NCBI GenBank assembly: GCA_024234815.1
Contig: JACKNO010000001.1
Span: 186,001 to 250,000, forward strand
Length of the DNA: 64,000 nucleotides
DNA from: Pseudomonadales bacterium
Lineage (GTDB): Bacteria; Pseudomonadota; Gammaproteobacteria; Pseudomonadales; Halieaceae
Direction of reading: 5' to 3'
Shown here: positions 32,480 through 41,565 of the stretch, piece by piece
Position numbering within the stretch: position 1 is the first letter of the stretch
Layout: each line of letters opens with the position of its first letter
Made by a program: the position numbers and the translations under genes
The notes under the pieces: model-generated
What the model saw: the letters and a program-made list of their open reading frames with translations, nothing else
Databases searched by the model: none
What the model was told of the DNA's origin: nothing

Positions 32480-34834
32480 ATGGATCCGGTAGCGAAATTC
32501 GAACAGAGCAGTCCCTGGCCTGACCGCGCCGGTTGTGGTGTGTTGTTTGTACTGGACGCGCGCAACAGCTTTGAGCAGGACTTGCTGTCGAAGTGGATAC
32601 ACCACACCACACCACCTGGCTGCGACGCATTCTCCGCACCACAGGTCTGCGTGGCCCTGGGCGATGACCGCAAGGCCATAGATAGCGCCCAACTCATCGT
32701 CGCCCTGGGCTTACCCGCTGACACCCTCGTAGCGCCGCTGCGTGTCGCCTGGCTACCCGCGCAGGAAGACATTGACTCCGGGGGGCCGCGTCTGCGCAAC
32801 CTGTTGTTCGGCGACCCACGTCATCCAAGCGCCGGCCGGGGCAGGAAAATTCTCAGCGAATCGCCCGAGCGGATGCGGCTCATCGCCGGTGCGCCCGATA
32901 CCGTCGCCAACATGCGTACGCGCTTTGAGCAACACCACAATACCGATGACAGCGATGCCCAGCGGAATTTCGCGGAGTTCGTGGGGCGCCAGGCTGCGCT
33001 GGTGCTGGACATCGCGGAGCGCCGATTGCAGGGCGGGCGCTACAAGGTGCCGCGCCATGTCGCCGCGAGCCTGATGTCCAGTCCGGCCTTCAACGAGGCT
33101 GTCGCGGAGCTGGCCCGTGAGAGCGGCACACCCAAGTCTCAGTTGATGCAGGAAGCGGCCGGTTACATGACCGAGATGGTATCGCGACCCAGCACTTTCT
33201 GGATTGATTTCTACGCTCGCTTCAACAAGTTCTGCCTGGGCCTGGGATACGAGGATAAAATCGTATATGACCAGGCGTCCGTCGAGAAAATGCGCCAGAT
33301 GGTACGCGACAATCCCGCCATGCTGCTGTGGACCCACAAGACCTATCTCGACGGCATGGTGGTTCCCAAGGTGCTCTACGATAACGACTTTCCCATGCCG
33401 CATATGTTTGGCGGCGCCAATATGAATTTCCCCGGACTGGGTTTCCTGCTGCACCGCGCCGGCGCCATTTTCATCAAGCGCAGCTTCCAGGACAATGAAC
33501 TGTACAAGATCACCCTGCGCCACTACATCGGCTATCTCATGGAGAAGCGCTTTCCCATGAACTGGGCCTTTGAAGGTACCCGGTCGCGCATGGGCAAATT
33601 GATGCCGCCGCGCTACGGGCTTCTCAAGTATGTACTGGAGGCCTGCCACGCCACCGGCGCCCGCAATATCCATATCATCCCCATATCCATCAGCTACGAT
33701 TTGATAAGGGATGTCGAGGAGTACGCTACCGAGCAGACCGGACGCGGCAAGGGCGCCGAATCCCTGCGCTGGTTTATCGGTTATATCCGCAGCCTGGCGC
33801 GGCCCATGGGCAAGGTCTACATGGATATCGGCGAGCCCGTGGTGCTGCCCGAAGCGCCGCACCCGGACGACAGGCTGGCCCTGTCCAAGATCGCATTCGA
33901 AGTGGCGGTGGAAGCCAACCATGTCACCCCCATCACCTTTCCCTCACTGGTCACCATGAGCCTGCTTGGCGCCGCGCCCGGCGCGCTTACCGAGGCGGAA
34001 GTGGTGAGCGACCTGGACGTTCTGCTGGCCTGGGCCGAGGCCCGCCAACTGCGTATTTCGGCCGACTTTGACCGCGCCTATGCCGACCAGATGGAGGGAC
34101 TGCTCGGTATCATGATCGATGAGGGTATGGTGACCCGCTACGACGAGGGCCCCGATGTGGTCTACGCCATCGAGCAGGAGCAGCACGCGGTGGCCAGCTA
34201 TTACCGCAACACCATCATCCACTTCTTTGTAAACAAGGCCATTATTGAGCTGGCACTCCTCAAGACCAGCGAGACCGAGGGTGCGGCCGCGTTAGACGTG
34301 TTCTGGAACGAGGTGGACAAGCTGCGCGACCTGTTCAAGTTCGAGTTTTTCTACGCGCCCACCGAACAGTTCCACCAGGAGATTCGGGGCGAACTCGCGC
34401 GCTATGCACAAAACTGGGAGGAACTGCTGCAGCAGGGCGCCTCCGGATTCCTGCAGTTGCAAACCAATATGCTCCTGCTGGTGTCGCATGTGACCCTGCT
34501 CACTTATGCCGAGGCCTACTCGGTGGTTGCGGAACTGCTCGCGCGGATGGATCCTTCCGAATCCCTGACCGAAGAGCAATGCGTGACGAAGGCGCTGGCA
34601 CTCGGGCACCAGGCCTACCTGCAGCGGCGTATCAGCAGCCCTTCTTCCATCGGCAAACTGCTGTTCAAAAATGGCTTTAAAATGGCGGAGCACCGCAAGC
34701 TGACCGTCGGCGGTGGTGAAAAGGTCGCCGCCGGGCGCAAGGCGCTGGTGCAGGAAATACGAGAAGTATTGCGCCGCCTGGAGTTAATCCGCGCCCTGGG
34801 CGTGGCCACCCGCGGCATTCCCGCCGCTCAATAG
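32480..34834 (+). CDS. Glycerol-3-phosphate acyltransferase, PlsB-like
   Basis: A 784-residue membrane-associated acyltransferase that would acylate glycerol 3-phosphate at sn-1, the first step in phospholipid synthesis. Seen: the HX4D motif His286-Asp291 (HKTYLDGMV), GAIFIKRSF, the phosphate-binding FEGTRSRMGKLMPP and IIPISISYD: all four acyltransferase motifs. About 270 residues precede the catalytic domain, and a long helical C-terminal region follows, as in PlsB-type enzymes, though the sequence is not close enough to call it plsB outright. The start at 32480 lies five bases after the upstream stop, so it is translationally tied to the HAD-PlsC gene, whose PlsC domain does the next step. 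The gene ends seven to thirteen bases before gpsA. Confidence 0.85.
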   Translation: MDPVAKFEQSSPWPDRAGCGVLFVLDARNSFEQDLLSKWIHHTTPPGCDAFSAPQVCVALGDDRKAIDSAQLIVALGLPADTLVAPLRVAWLPAQEDIDSGGPRLRNLLFGDPRHPSAGRGRKILSESPERMRLIAGAPDTVANMRTRFEQHHNTDDSDAQRNFAEFVGRQAALVLDIAERRLQGGRYKVPRHVAASLMSSPAFNEAVAELARESGTPKSQLMQEAAGYMTEMVSRPSTFWIDFYARFNKFCLGLGYEDKIVYDQASVEKMRQMVRDNPAMLLWTHKTYLDGMVVPKVLYDNDFPMPHMFGGANMNFPGLGFLLHRAGAIFIKRSFQDNELYKITLRHYIGYLMEKRFPMNWAFEGTRSRMGKLMPPRYGLLKYVLEACHATGARNIHIIPISISYDLIRDVEEYATEQTGRGKGAESLRWFIGYIRSLARPMGKVYMDIGEPVVLPEAPHPDDRLALSKIAFEVAVEANHVTPITFPSLVTMSLLGAAPGALTEAEVVSDLDVLLAWAEARQLRISADFDRAYADQMEGLLGIMIDEGMVTRYDEGPDVVYAIEQEQHAVASYYRNTIIHFFVNKAIIELALLKTSETEGAAALDVFWNEVDKLRDLFKFEFFYAPTEQFHQEIRGELARYAQNWEELLQQGASGFLQLQTNMLLLVSHVTLLTYAEAYSVVAELLARMDPSESLTEEQCVTKALALGHQAYLQRRISSPSSIGKLLFKNGFKMAEHRKLTVGGGEKVAAGRKALVQEIREVLRRLELIRALGVATRGIPAAQ

Positions 34835-34847
34835 TGGAGAATTGATA

Positions 34848-35852
34848 GTGCAAAACCTGAAGGTCGGATTGTTGGGCGGCGGCTCCTGGGGAACCACCGT
34901 GGCCGCGCTGCTCACCCGCAACGTACCGGTCACGCTATGGGCCCGCAATCCCGATACCGTGGAGGAGATCAACACCCACCACACCAACTCTACCTACCTT
35001 CCCGGGGCTCACCTGCCGGAGAAACTGGTAGCCACCAACGATATCGCCGAGGCGGTCAGCGGCGCGGACGTCGTGGTGATGGGTATTCCCTCACAAAATT
35101 TTCGCAGTGTGCTACTGGAGGTCAAGCAGCACATCCGCGCCTGGGTACCCGTGATAAGCCTGACCAAGGGCCTGGAACTGGACACCCACATGCGTATGAC
35201 TGAAATCATTACCGAGGTGATGCCGGGCCACCCCGTGGGCGTGCTCACCGGCCCCAACCTGGCGCGTGAAATCATGGCCGGACAGGCGGCGGCCAGCGTG
35301 ATCGCCATGGAAGACGATATTATCGTGCGCGAGCTGCAGTCGATCTTCAAGAGCGGCCTGTTCCGGGTATATACCAACAACGATGTCATTGGCTGCGAAC
35401 TGGGCGGCGTACTGAAAAATATTATCGCCATCGCCGTGGGTATGGGTGACGGCCAGGGTGCGGGTGACAATACCCGCTCGGCCCTTATCACCCGGGGTCT
35501 GGCGGAGGTCACCCGGCTGGGAGTGGCCATGGGCGGGCGCGCGGAAACGTTTTCAGGCCTCGCCGGCATGGGCGATATGATCGCCACCTGCACCAGCCCG
35601 CAGAGCCGCAACCGCCATGTCGGGGTTGAGCTGGGCAGGGGGCGCGACATGCAGGATATTGTGGACGAAATGTTCATGGTCGCCGAAGGCGCCAAGAGTG
35701 CGCCCGCGGTGATGGCCCTGGCGAAAAAATACGGCGTGGAAATGCCGATAGCCAGTGATGTTTACCGGGTGCTGTCGGGTGACGCCACCGCCAGCAGGGC
35801 GTTCAGGGGGCTGCTGCGGGTATCTGCCGGCGCCGAATGCGAGCCCGGTTAG
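34848..35852 (+). CDS. gpsA: NAD(P)-dependent glycerol-3-phosphate dehydrogenase
   Basis: A 334-residue cytosolic enzyme that reduces dihydroxyacetone phosphate to sn-glycerol 3-phosphate, the backbone for phospholipids. GTG 34848 is used because GGAG at 34836-34839 is eight bases upstream; the TTG at 34842 would be too close. Seen: dinucleotide-binding GLLGGGSWGTT, ISLTKGLE, GPNLAREIM, the substrate segment CELGGVLKNIIAIAVGMGDG (catalytic Lys in GGVLKN), NTRSALITRGL and SGLAGMGDMIATC. The length is usual. It completes the three-gene glycerolipid operon: GpsA makes G3P, the PlsB-like enzyme and the PlsC domain add the two acyl chains. Confidence 0.95.
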   Translation: MQNLKVGLLGGGSWGTTVAALLTRNVPVTLWARNPDTVEEINTHHTNSTYLPGAHLPEKLVATNDIAEAVSGADVVVMGIPSQNFRSVLLEVKQHIRAWVPVISLTKGLELDTHMRMTEIITEVMPGHPVGVLTGPNLAREIMAGQAAASVIAMEDDIIVRELQSIFKSGLFRVYTNNDVIGCELGGVLKNIIAIAVGMGDGQGAGDNTRSALITRGLAEVTRLGVAMGGRAETFSGLAGMGDMIATCTSPQSRNRHVGVELGRGRDMQDIVDEMFMVAEGAKSAPAVMALAKKYGVEMPIASDVYRVLSGDATASRAFRGLLRVSAGAECEPG

Positions 35853-35889
35853 AACAGCGCTGAGAGAGACGCTCATTCAACGCCTCCCC

Positions 35890-36933
35890 GTGCGCATATA
35901 TCTTCTCCTGCTCCTGCTGTCGGCGGTACTGTTCGCCTATCCCGTGTGGCGCCTCGGTGACTGGCTGCACCTGTCAGCGCTCGCCAATTCACTGATTACC
36001 CTGCCCCTGTTCCTGTCACAGTTTTTCGCCCGTTTTGTGCTGCGCAATCGCTCGGGCCGCCTGGTCTATGCCTGCCGCGGGGCCGCCGACTTTTTCCTGG
36101 GGCTGTCACCCCTGTTGCTGGTTCTGGTCATCGCCGCGCAGATCTTATTGTCAGTGACCGACTGGCCCACGGAACAGGTGGCCATTGGCATACTGTGCAT
36201 TACCGTTGTAATTGCCATCTGGGGCCTGAGGAGAGCCTGGCAGCCGGATATCGTTGTCGTGCCGCTGACTTCAAAAAAACTGCAAAGAACGGTGCGCTTC
36301 GCGCAGATATCCGACGTGCATATCGGCTCCAGAACGAGCCGCTTCCTGTCCCGGGTTGTCGACAGCGTGATAGCACAGAACCCGGAGTTCCTGTGTATCA
36401 CCGGCGACTTTATCGACCAGCGGGAAGTCACCCTGGAAAAGCTCAGGCCACTGGCCAGGTTCAAGGGGCCAATTTACTATTGCATCGGCAACCACGAGCG
36501 CTATGAAGACCTCGAACAGATCGTGACGCGCCTGGAGACCCTGGGGGTGGAGGTGCTGCGCAACCGCAGCCTGGAGACCGGTGAACTGCAGTTGATCGGC
36601 ATCGACGATCACGGCTCCCCCAAACAGGTTGCGAGAGTGCTGCCGTTTCTCACTGTCAGACGGGACCTGTACTCCATCCTGCTCTATCACAGACCCCACG
36701 GATTGGCGGATGCGCATGAGCACGGCATCGACCTGAAAATATCCGGCCATACCCATGCCGGACAGATCGTGCCCTTTCACCTGGCTGTCAATAAAGTTTT
36801 CGAGTACCGCAAGGGCCTGTACCGACTGGGCGATACCTGCCTGTACGTCAATGAAGGAACCGGCACCTGGGGCCCTACCCTGCGCCTGGGCACCCGCAGT
36901 GAAATCACCCTGTTCGAGTTGTCACCCGCGTAA
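35890..36933 (+). CDS. Membrane-anchored metallophosphoesterase
   Basis: About 347 residues. The N-terminal 120 residues have four hydrophobic segments (RIYLLLLLLSAVLF; LANSLITLPLFLSQFF; LLLVLVIAAQILLSV; VAIGILCITVVIAIW), the rest is a calcineurin-like domain with the complete di-metal set: ISDVHIG, CITGDFIDQ, IGNHERYE and SGHTHAGQ. The family (YkuE/YaeI-like) hydrolyses phosphate esters or sugar nucleotides. The start is unclear: GTG at 35890 is used, but there is no good Shine-Dalgarno; a GAGAGAG 15-22 bases earlier would suit a rare ATT start at 35875, which I did not adopt. It begins 37 bases after gpsA, in the same direction, so it may be the last gene of the operon. YaeI-type enzymes have been linked to lipid or UDP-sugar substrates. 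Confidence 0.8.
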   Translation: MRIYLLLLLLSAVLFAYPVWRLGDWLHLSALANSLITLPLFLSQFFARFVLRNRSGRLVYACRGAADFFLGLSPLLLVLVIAAQILLSVTDWPTEQVAIGILCITVVIAIWGLRRAWQPDIVVVPLTSKKLQRTVRFAQISDVHIGSRTSRFLSRVVDSVIAQNPEFLCITGDFIDQREVTLEKLRPLARFKGPIYYCIGNHERYEDLEQIVTRLETLGVEVLRNRSLETGELQLIGIDDHGSPKQVARVLPFLTVRRDLYSILLYHRPHGLADAHEHGIDLKISGHTHAGQIVPFHLAVNKVFEYRKGLYRLGDTCLYVNEGTGTWGPTLRLGTRSEITLFELSPA

Positions 36934-37044
36934 TCGATTGGCGAACTTATCCTGAATCGGGCAAACTAAACGCCTGCGACACGGTGCCAGGAACAGCGGC
37001 TGGTACTGAACATACCTTCAATAAAACACGGGACCACCAAAGCC

Positions 37045-37884
37045 ATGCGTATTGCACGGGTGCTTTCTCTGGCGGCGATACTGACAATCGCCATCCCAGC
37101 AACTGTTTTCGCCGATATTTCAAAGATTGCGACACCGCAGGATCACCCGGATCTGCGCTCCGCCTCCGCGCTTGTGCTGGACAGCAACGGCAATGTGATA
37201 TTTGGCAAGGATGTCGACACGGTTCGCTCCATCGCCTCCATCACCAAGCTGATGACAGCCATGGTGGTGCTCGACGCCGGGCTGGACCTGGAAGAAAAGC
37301 TCACGATCACCTCGGCTGACCGGGACCTGGTTCGCCAGACGGGATCACGCCTGGAATTTGGCGCCACCCTCACCCGCCGCGAACTGATTCTGCTGGCATT
37401 AATGGCCTCGGAGAACCGCGCCGCCTCTGCCCTGGGCCGCACCTATCCGGGCGGCATGCAGGCATTTGTCGCGGCGATGAACCAGAAGGCAAAAGCGCTG
37501 GGCATGAACAACAGCAGCTTCGCCGACCCCGCCGGCCTGCAAACGAACAACCTCTCCACTGCCAGTGACCTCGCCAGGATGCTCGCGGCGGCCAGGACAT
37601 ACCCACTGATCACCGAGGACACCACCACGCTCAAGGAAGAGGTCTATCCCTTCGCCAGCCGCGGCCCCCTGAGCTATGGCAACACCAACCGCCTGCTCAA
37701 GAACGAGACCTGGGATATCGAACTGAGCAAGACCGGGTATATCCAGGAGGCCGGCCGCTGCCTGGTGATGCAGGCCAATATCGAGGGCGAGGAGCTCTCC
37801 ATCGTGCTGCTCAATTCCTTCGGCAAGCTCACGCCCTTCGGTGACTCCAATCGCCTGCGGCAGTGGCTGCTCGCAAGCAGCTGA
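37045..37884 (+). CDS. pbpG: D-alanyl-D-alanine endopeptidase (PBP7-like)
   Basis: A 279-residue periplasmic serine peptidase of the SxxK (peptidase S11) family that cuts D-Ala-mDAP cross-links in peptidoglycan. Seen: a Sec signal peptide (MRIARVLSLAAILTIAIPATVFA), SxxK at Ser65-Lys68 (SITK), SxN at Ser122-Asn124 (SEN) and KTG at 229-231; all three active-site motifs are intact. The C-terminal anchoring helix of PBP5/6 is absent, as expected for PbpG. ATG at 37045; no strong Shine-Dalgarno. It is preceded by a 111-base gap and followed by the aldo/keto reductase; no operon is obvious. Confidence 0.93.
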   Translation: MRIARVLSLAAILTIAIPATVFADISKIATPQDHPDLRSASALVLDSNGNVIFGKDVDTVRSIASITKLMTAMVVLDAGLDLEEKLTITSADRDLVRQTGSRLEFGATLTRRELILLALMASENRAASALGRTYPGGMQAFVAAMNQKAKALGMNNSSFADPAGLQTNNLSTASDLARMLAAARTYPLITEDTTTLKEEVYPFASRGPLSYGNTNRLLKNETWDIELSKTGYIQEAGRCLVMQANIEGEELSIVLLNSFGKLTPFGDSNRLRQWLLASS

Positions 37885-37962
37885 CCCCCCAGAAGCTCCT
37901 TGACCCCCGGCAGTGAGCCTGAAACACTCAACGCCAACATTCGCTTTCCCACGGACATCACC

Positions 37963-38883
37963 ATGATCAAGCGCCGCCATCTACTGCAATTGAGCACCGG
38001 CCTGCTGGCCGCCCGATCACTGGGCCTGAAGGCCGCACCGGAAGCAGCCTCACTGCCGATGATCCAGCGTCCCATACCCAGCACCGGGGAAATGCTGCCC
38101 GTGATGGGAATGGGCACCTCCCGCACCTTCGACATGCCGGATGACGCCGAATCCCTCGCCGCGCTGCAAAAGGTTATGCAGGCCTTTTTCAGTGGCGGCG
38201 GCGAGGTTATCGACTCTTCTCCCATGTACGGCAACGCGGAATTTCGCGTCGGGGACGTCCTGCGCGCGATGCCGGAGCCACCGAAGATTTTTGCAGCCAC
38301 CAAGGTGTGGACCACCGGCCGCGACCAGGGCATCGCCCAGATGCAGGAGTCCGCGCGACGGATGAATGTAAAGCGCTTCGACCTGATCGCGGTACACAAC
38401 CTGCAGGACTGGAAAATCCACCTCGAGACGCTCAAGACCTGGAAGGCCGAAGGCAATGTGCGCTATATCGGTATCACCACCTCTCATGGACGCGATCATG
38501 AGGAGTTTCTGAGTGTGATGCGCAACGAGCCGATCGATTTCGTCCAGTTCAGTTACAACATCGAGGATCGCACGGCAGAACGCGAAATCCTGCCCCTGGC
38601 GGCAGAGCGCGGCATCGCCACGATGATCAACCGTCCTTACCAGCGCGGCGCGCTGTTCAGCAAATCCCGGGGCAAGGAGCTGCCCGCCCTGGCGGCGGAG
38701 CTGGACTGCAGCAGTTGGGGGCAGTTTTACCTCAAGTACATCCTCGGACACCCGGCCGTGACCTGCATCATCCCCGCCACCGCCAGCGTAAATCACATGG
38801 TAGACAACATGCGCGCCAACTTTGGCCGCCTGCCCGACGCGCAACAACGCGCCGAAATGCTGCGCGTGTTTGAGCAGTTGTAG
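37963..38883 (+). CDS. Tat-exported aldo/keto reductase
   Basis: A 306-residue member of the aldo/keto reductase superfamily with a Tat-like leader: MIKRRHLLQLSTGLLAARSLG (KRRHLL twin-arginine, then a hydrophobic helix). ATG 37963 is used; a frame 21 codons longer exists but would push the twin arginines away from the N-terminus. Seen: EVIDSSPMYG (catalytic Tyr in SPMYGNAE), the Lys in ATKVWTTGR, NLQDWKIH (His), VRYIGITT, FVQFSYNIEDR and CIIPATAS near the NADP site. The usual TIM-barrel AKR residues appear conserved. This type of exported AKR is reported in several proteobacteria. Substrate unknown. The next gene begins eight bases after the stop, so the two may be co-transcribed. Confidence 0.85.
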   Translation: MIKRRHLLQLSTGLLAARSLGLKAAPEAASLPMIQRPIPSTGEMLPVMGMGTSRTFDMPDDAESLAALQKVMQAFFSGGGEVIDSSPMYGNAEFRVGDVLRAMPEPPKIFAATKVWTTGRDQGIAQMQESARRMNVKRFDLIAVHNLQDWKIHLETLKTWKAEGNVRYIGITTSHGRDHEEFLSVMRNEPIDFVQFSYNIEDRTAEREILPLAAERGIATMINRPYQRGALFSKSRGKELPALAAELDCSSWGQFYLKYILGHPAVTCIIPATASVNHMVDNMRANFGRLPDAQQRAEMLRVFEQL

Positions 38884-38891
38884 GCCTGCCA

Positions 38892-40205
38892 GTGACCAAT
38901 ACCCTGCAACGCATCCTCGCGCGGGCATGCGACATAGAAGCCAACGAGGTTCGCTCAACCCTGGCGTCATTCTGCCTGGTGCTGATCCTGATGGGCTCCT
39001 ACTACATCCTGCGTCCGGTCCGGGACGCCATGGCGAGCGACTGGACTGACGCCGAGGTCAGCTGGCTGTGGACCTTCACGTTCATCTGCAGCACCTTCGC
39101 AGTCTCGCTGTATGGCGCGGCTGTGGCGAGGATGAGCATTCGCCGCCTGGTGCCCTCGGTCTACGCCTTGTTTGCCCTGAGCTTCGGACTGTTTTACCTC
39201 GGCACCCAGACCCTGGCCGAGCGGGTGTTGCTGGACAAGTGCTTCTACGTCTGGGTGAGTCTGTTCAGCCTGTTCCATATCTCCGTGTTCTGGAGCTTCA
39301 TGGCCGACACCTTCTCCCGCCCCCAGGCCACCCGGCTGTTCGGCTTCATCGGTGCCGGCGCCAGCATCGGGGGGATAGGCGGGCCCGCGCTGGCGACACT
39401 GCTGGTCGGCGATATCGGCACCGACCCGCTGCTGCTGGTTGCCGCCGCCCTGCTCGCCCTCGCACCGCCCCTCATTATCTGGCTGCAGCGGCTCAAACGC
39501 AGCGACTTGCACAACGAGGCGGTGAGCGCCAATGCCGCGGCCTTTGACAATATCGGCGGCGGTGCGCTGGCAGGTTTCAGCGAGTTCCTGAAGAGTCGCT
39601 ACCTGCTGGTAATCGGCCTGTTCATCTTTTTCTATACCTTTATCGGTTCCTTTGCCTATTTTGAACTCAAGAATCTGCTGGAGAGCTACGACATCGAGGC
39701 CCGCTCGCAGATCTGGGCCAGCATGGACCTGGTGGTCAACATTTTCACCGTGGTGGTGGGCGCCTTTGCTACCGGTCGCATCGCCAAACACTTCGGCCTG
39801 CCATTTACCCTGGCCAGCGTACCCGCACTGATGTTCGGGGGCATGCTGATGCTGGCTGCGACCCCCGTGGTCGCGGTGGCGGTCGGGGTACAGGTTGTGC
39901 GGCGCATCGGCAATTACGCCATCTCCCGCCCCGCCCGGGAAATGCTTTTTACCGCGGTGGACCGGGAGGTCCGGTTCAAGGCCAAACCCGTCATTGATAT
40001 CGTCATCTACCGGGGCGGGGATATGCTCAACGCCTGGGCATTTACCGCCCTGACCCAGGGTCTGGGCCTCGGGCTCGCCGCTGTGGCGGTGGTGGGCGCC
40101 GGTGTCGCGGCACTGTGGGTTGCCACCGGCGTGTACCTTGGCCGCCAGTTCAACACCATGCAAGGCGAGGAAACCGCCGCAAATTCACTGGCGGAAGTTA
40201 AATAG
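38892..40205 (+). CDS. NTP/NDP-exchange-like (Npt family) membrane transporter
   Basis: A 437-residue inner-membrane transporter with about twelve spans. GTG start at 38892 (AGG at 38882-38884). The signature SYYILRPVRDAMA near residue 37-50 is characteristic of MFS-like ATP/ADP translocase relatives found in many free-living bacteria; the SLFSLFHISVFWSFMADTF, GFIGAGASIGGIGGPA and VVRRIGNYAISRPAREMLF segments agree. The classic members swap ATP for ADP in obligate intracellular bacteria; free-living relatives have unknown cargo. No neighbouring gene identifies it. It follows the aldo/keto reductase directly, with the Rieske gene 102 bases downstream. Confidence 0.8.
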   Translation: MTNTLQRILARACDIEANEVRSTLASFCLVLILMGSYYILRPVRDAMASDWTDAEVSWLWTFTFICSTFAVSLYGAAVARMSIRRLVPSVYALFALSFGLFYLGTQTLAERVLLDKCFYVWVSLFSLFHISVFWSFMADTFSRPQATRLFGFIGAGASIGGIGGPALATLLVGDIGTDPLLLVAAALLALAPPLIIWLQRLKRSDLHNEAVSANAAAFDNIGGGALAGFSEFLKSRYLLVIGLFIFFYTFIGSFAYFELKNLLESYDIEARSQIWASMDLVVNIFTVVVGAFATGRIAKHFGLPFTLASVPALMFGGMLMLAATPVVAVAVGVQVVRRIGNYAISRPAREMLFTAVDREVRFKAKPVIDIVIYRGGDMLNAWAFTALTQGLGLGLAAVAVVGAGVAALWVATGVYLGRQFNTMQGEETAANSLAEVK

Positions 40206-40307
40206 TTAAGCCGCGCGACACTCCTTGGTCCCGGAGGCACGACAGACAATAGCTCCCGTGCCGGAGAGGACTATACTGGCTCTCCTGTCACTGAGGGAGG
40301 TCAAACG

Positions 40308-41396
40308 ATGGCTAAGGCAACTGATTACGGGCTTGGACCCAACACCTTCCCGCGCGGTTGGTTTATCGTCGCGGAGAGCAGCGAGCTGGACCAGGGCCCG
40401 ATGGCCGTGCGCTTCTTTGGCCAGGACCTGGCGCTGTACCGGGGTGAAAGCGGCAAGCCGGTGATGCTCGATGCCTACTGCGCTCACATGGGCACCCACC
40501 TGACCGCCAGCACCAGCGCCATGATCGTCAAGAATGGCAAGCAGATTGAAGGCGATTCGATCCGCTGCCCGTACCACGGCTGGCGCTATAACGCCCAGGG
40601 CGATGTCGATGATATCCCCTACTTCGACGGGCCCTGCCCCAAATCCGCTTCCATCCGTTCCTACCCGGTGGTCGATAATATGGGCTGCGTCATGGCCTGG
40701 TTTGACCCCGATGGACGCGAGCCGGACTTCGCGGCGCCCTACCTTCCGGAGTGGGACGATCCCCAGTGGGTGAACTGGAAACTGGACCACCTGGGCGAAC
40801 TGGAGATTCACCCCCAGGAAATTCTCGACAACATGTCCGATGTTCGCCACCTGGGGCCCACCCACGGCGCGCCCAGTGAGTACTTCGAGAACGAGTTCAA
40901 GGATCACATTTGTATCCAGCGCCAGGGCGGCCCGATGCAGCTCTACAACACTTACCTCTACACCACCACCTGGTATACCGGCCCGGGTATCCTGCTATCC
41001 AAGCAGGTGTTCGGCGGCAATGTGATCTACGAGTTAATCGCCAATACCCCGGTGGACGACGGCGTGGTCAAATGCTGGCACGGTTGCCTGTTCAAAGGTA
41101 GCGCCAGCGAGGCAACGGCTGCCGACCGCGAGGCGGCCAAACAAGCCCAGGCCGGCGCCCTGGTCGCCTTTGGCGCCGATTTCGAAGTGTGGAAACACAA
41201 ACGGCCGGCCCTGAAAATCATGCAGCTGAAAACCGACGGTCCATTTCGCACCGGCCGCAGGTGGTATGCGCAGTTTTACGAAACACCCGAGGTGGCCCGC
41301 TCCATCCAGGCTGAACTCAACGGTATTCATCACACGCTGGAAATGGCTACCCCCGCCGATGCCAATCACAACATTGATGACGGACTGCCTTTCTGA
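40308..41396 (+). CDS. Rieske non-haem iron oxygenase, KshA-like
   Basis: A 362-residue terminal oxygenase. Rieske [2Fe-2S] ligands Cys58-His60 (CAHMG) and Cys87-His90 (CPYHGW); the mononuclear iron site in NMSDVRHLGPTH gives His181 and His186 with Asp178 as the electron bridge. Start ATG 40308 with a strong GAGGGAGG (40292-40299). Its closest recognisable relatives are KshA, the oxygenase of 3-ketosteroid 9-alpha-hydroxylase, which opens ring B of steroids, and related monooxygenases of sterol or aromatic substrates. No ferredoxin reductase (KshB) or steroid cluster is in the window. The gene is followed after 169 bases by ggt. Substrate assignment is inference from family only. Confidence 0.85.
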   Translation: MAKATDYGLGPNTFPRGWFIVAESSELDQGPMAVRFFGQDLALYRGESGKPVMLDAYCAHMGTHLTASTSAMIVKNGKQIEGDSIRCPYHGWRYNAQGDVDDIPYFDGPCPKSASIRSYPVVDNMGCVMAWFDPDGREPDFAAPYLPEWDDPQWVNWKLDHLGELEIHPQEILDNMSDVRHLGPTHGAPSEYFENEFKDHICIQRQGGPMQLYNTYLYTTTWYTGPGILLSKQVFGGNVIYELIANTPVDDGVVKCWHGCLFKGSASEATAADREAAKQAQAGALVAFGADFEVWKHKRPALKIMQLKTDGPFRTGRRWYAQFYETPEVARSIQAELNGIHHTLEMATPADANHNIDDGLPF

Positions 41397-41565
41397 GCCT
41401 GTCGTCGTGGTAACGCTGGCAGCCGCTGGCGAAGTTTTGCCGGAGAGCGGCGTCAGTCCCTGAAGCACGGATAACGCCGGCCTGAAAATATCGCTGGTCT
41501 TCGAGAGCCAGGGATTTATAACATGGGTCGGCGACCCGACGTGGCGACGGTCGCCCGGTAACGCA

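Noticed and set aside
35875..35892. ATT start codon for the metallophosphoesterase
   Set aside because: The purine-rich stretch upstream would suit it, but ATT starts are rare; GTG at 35890 was kept as the working start.
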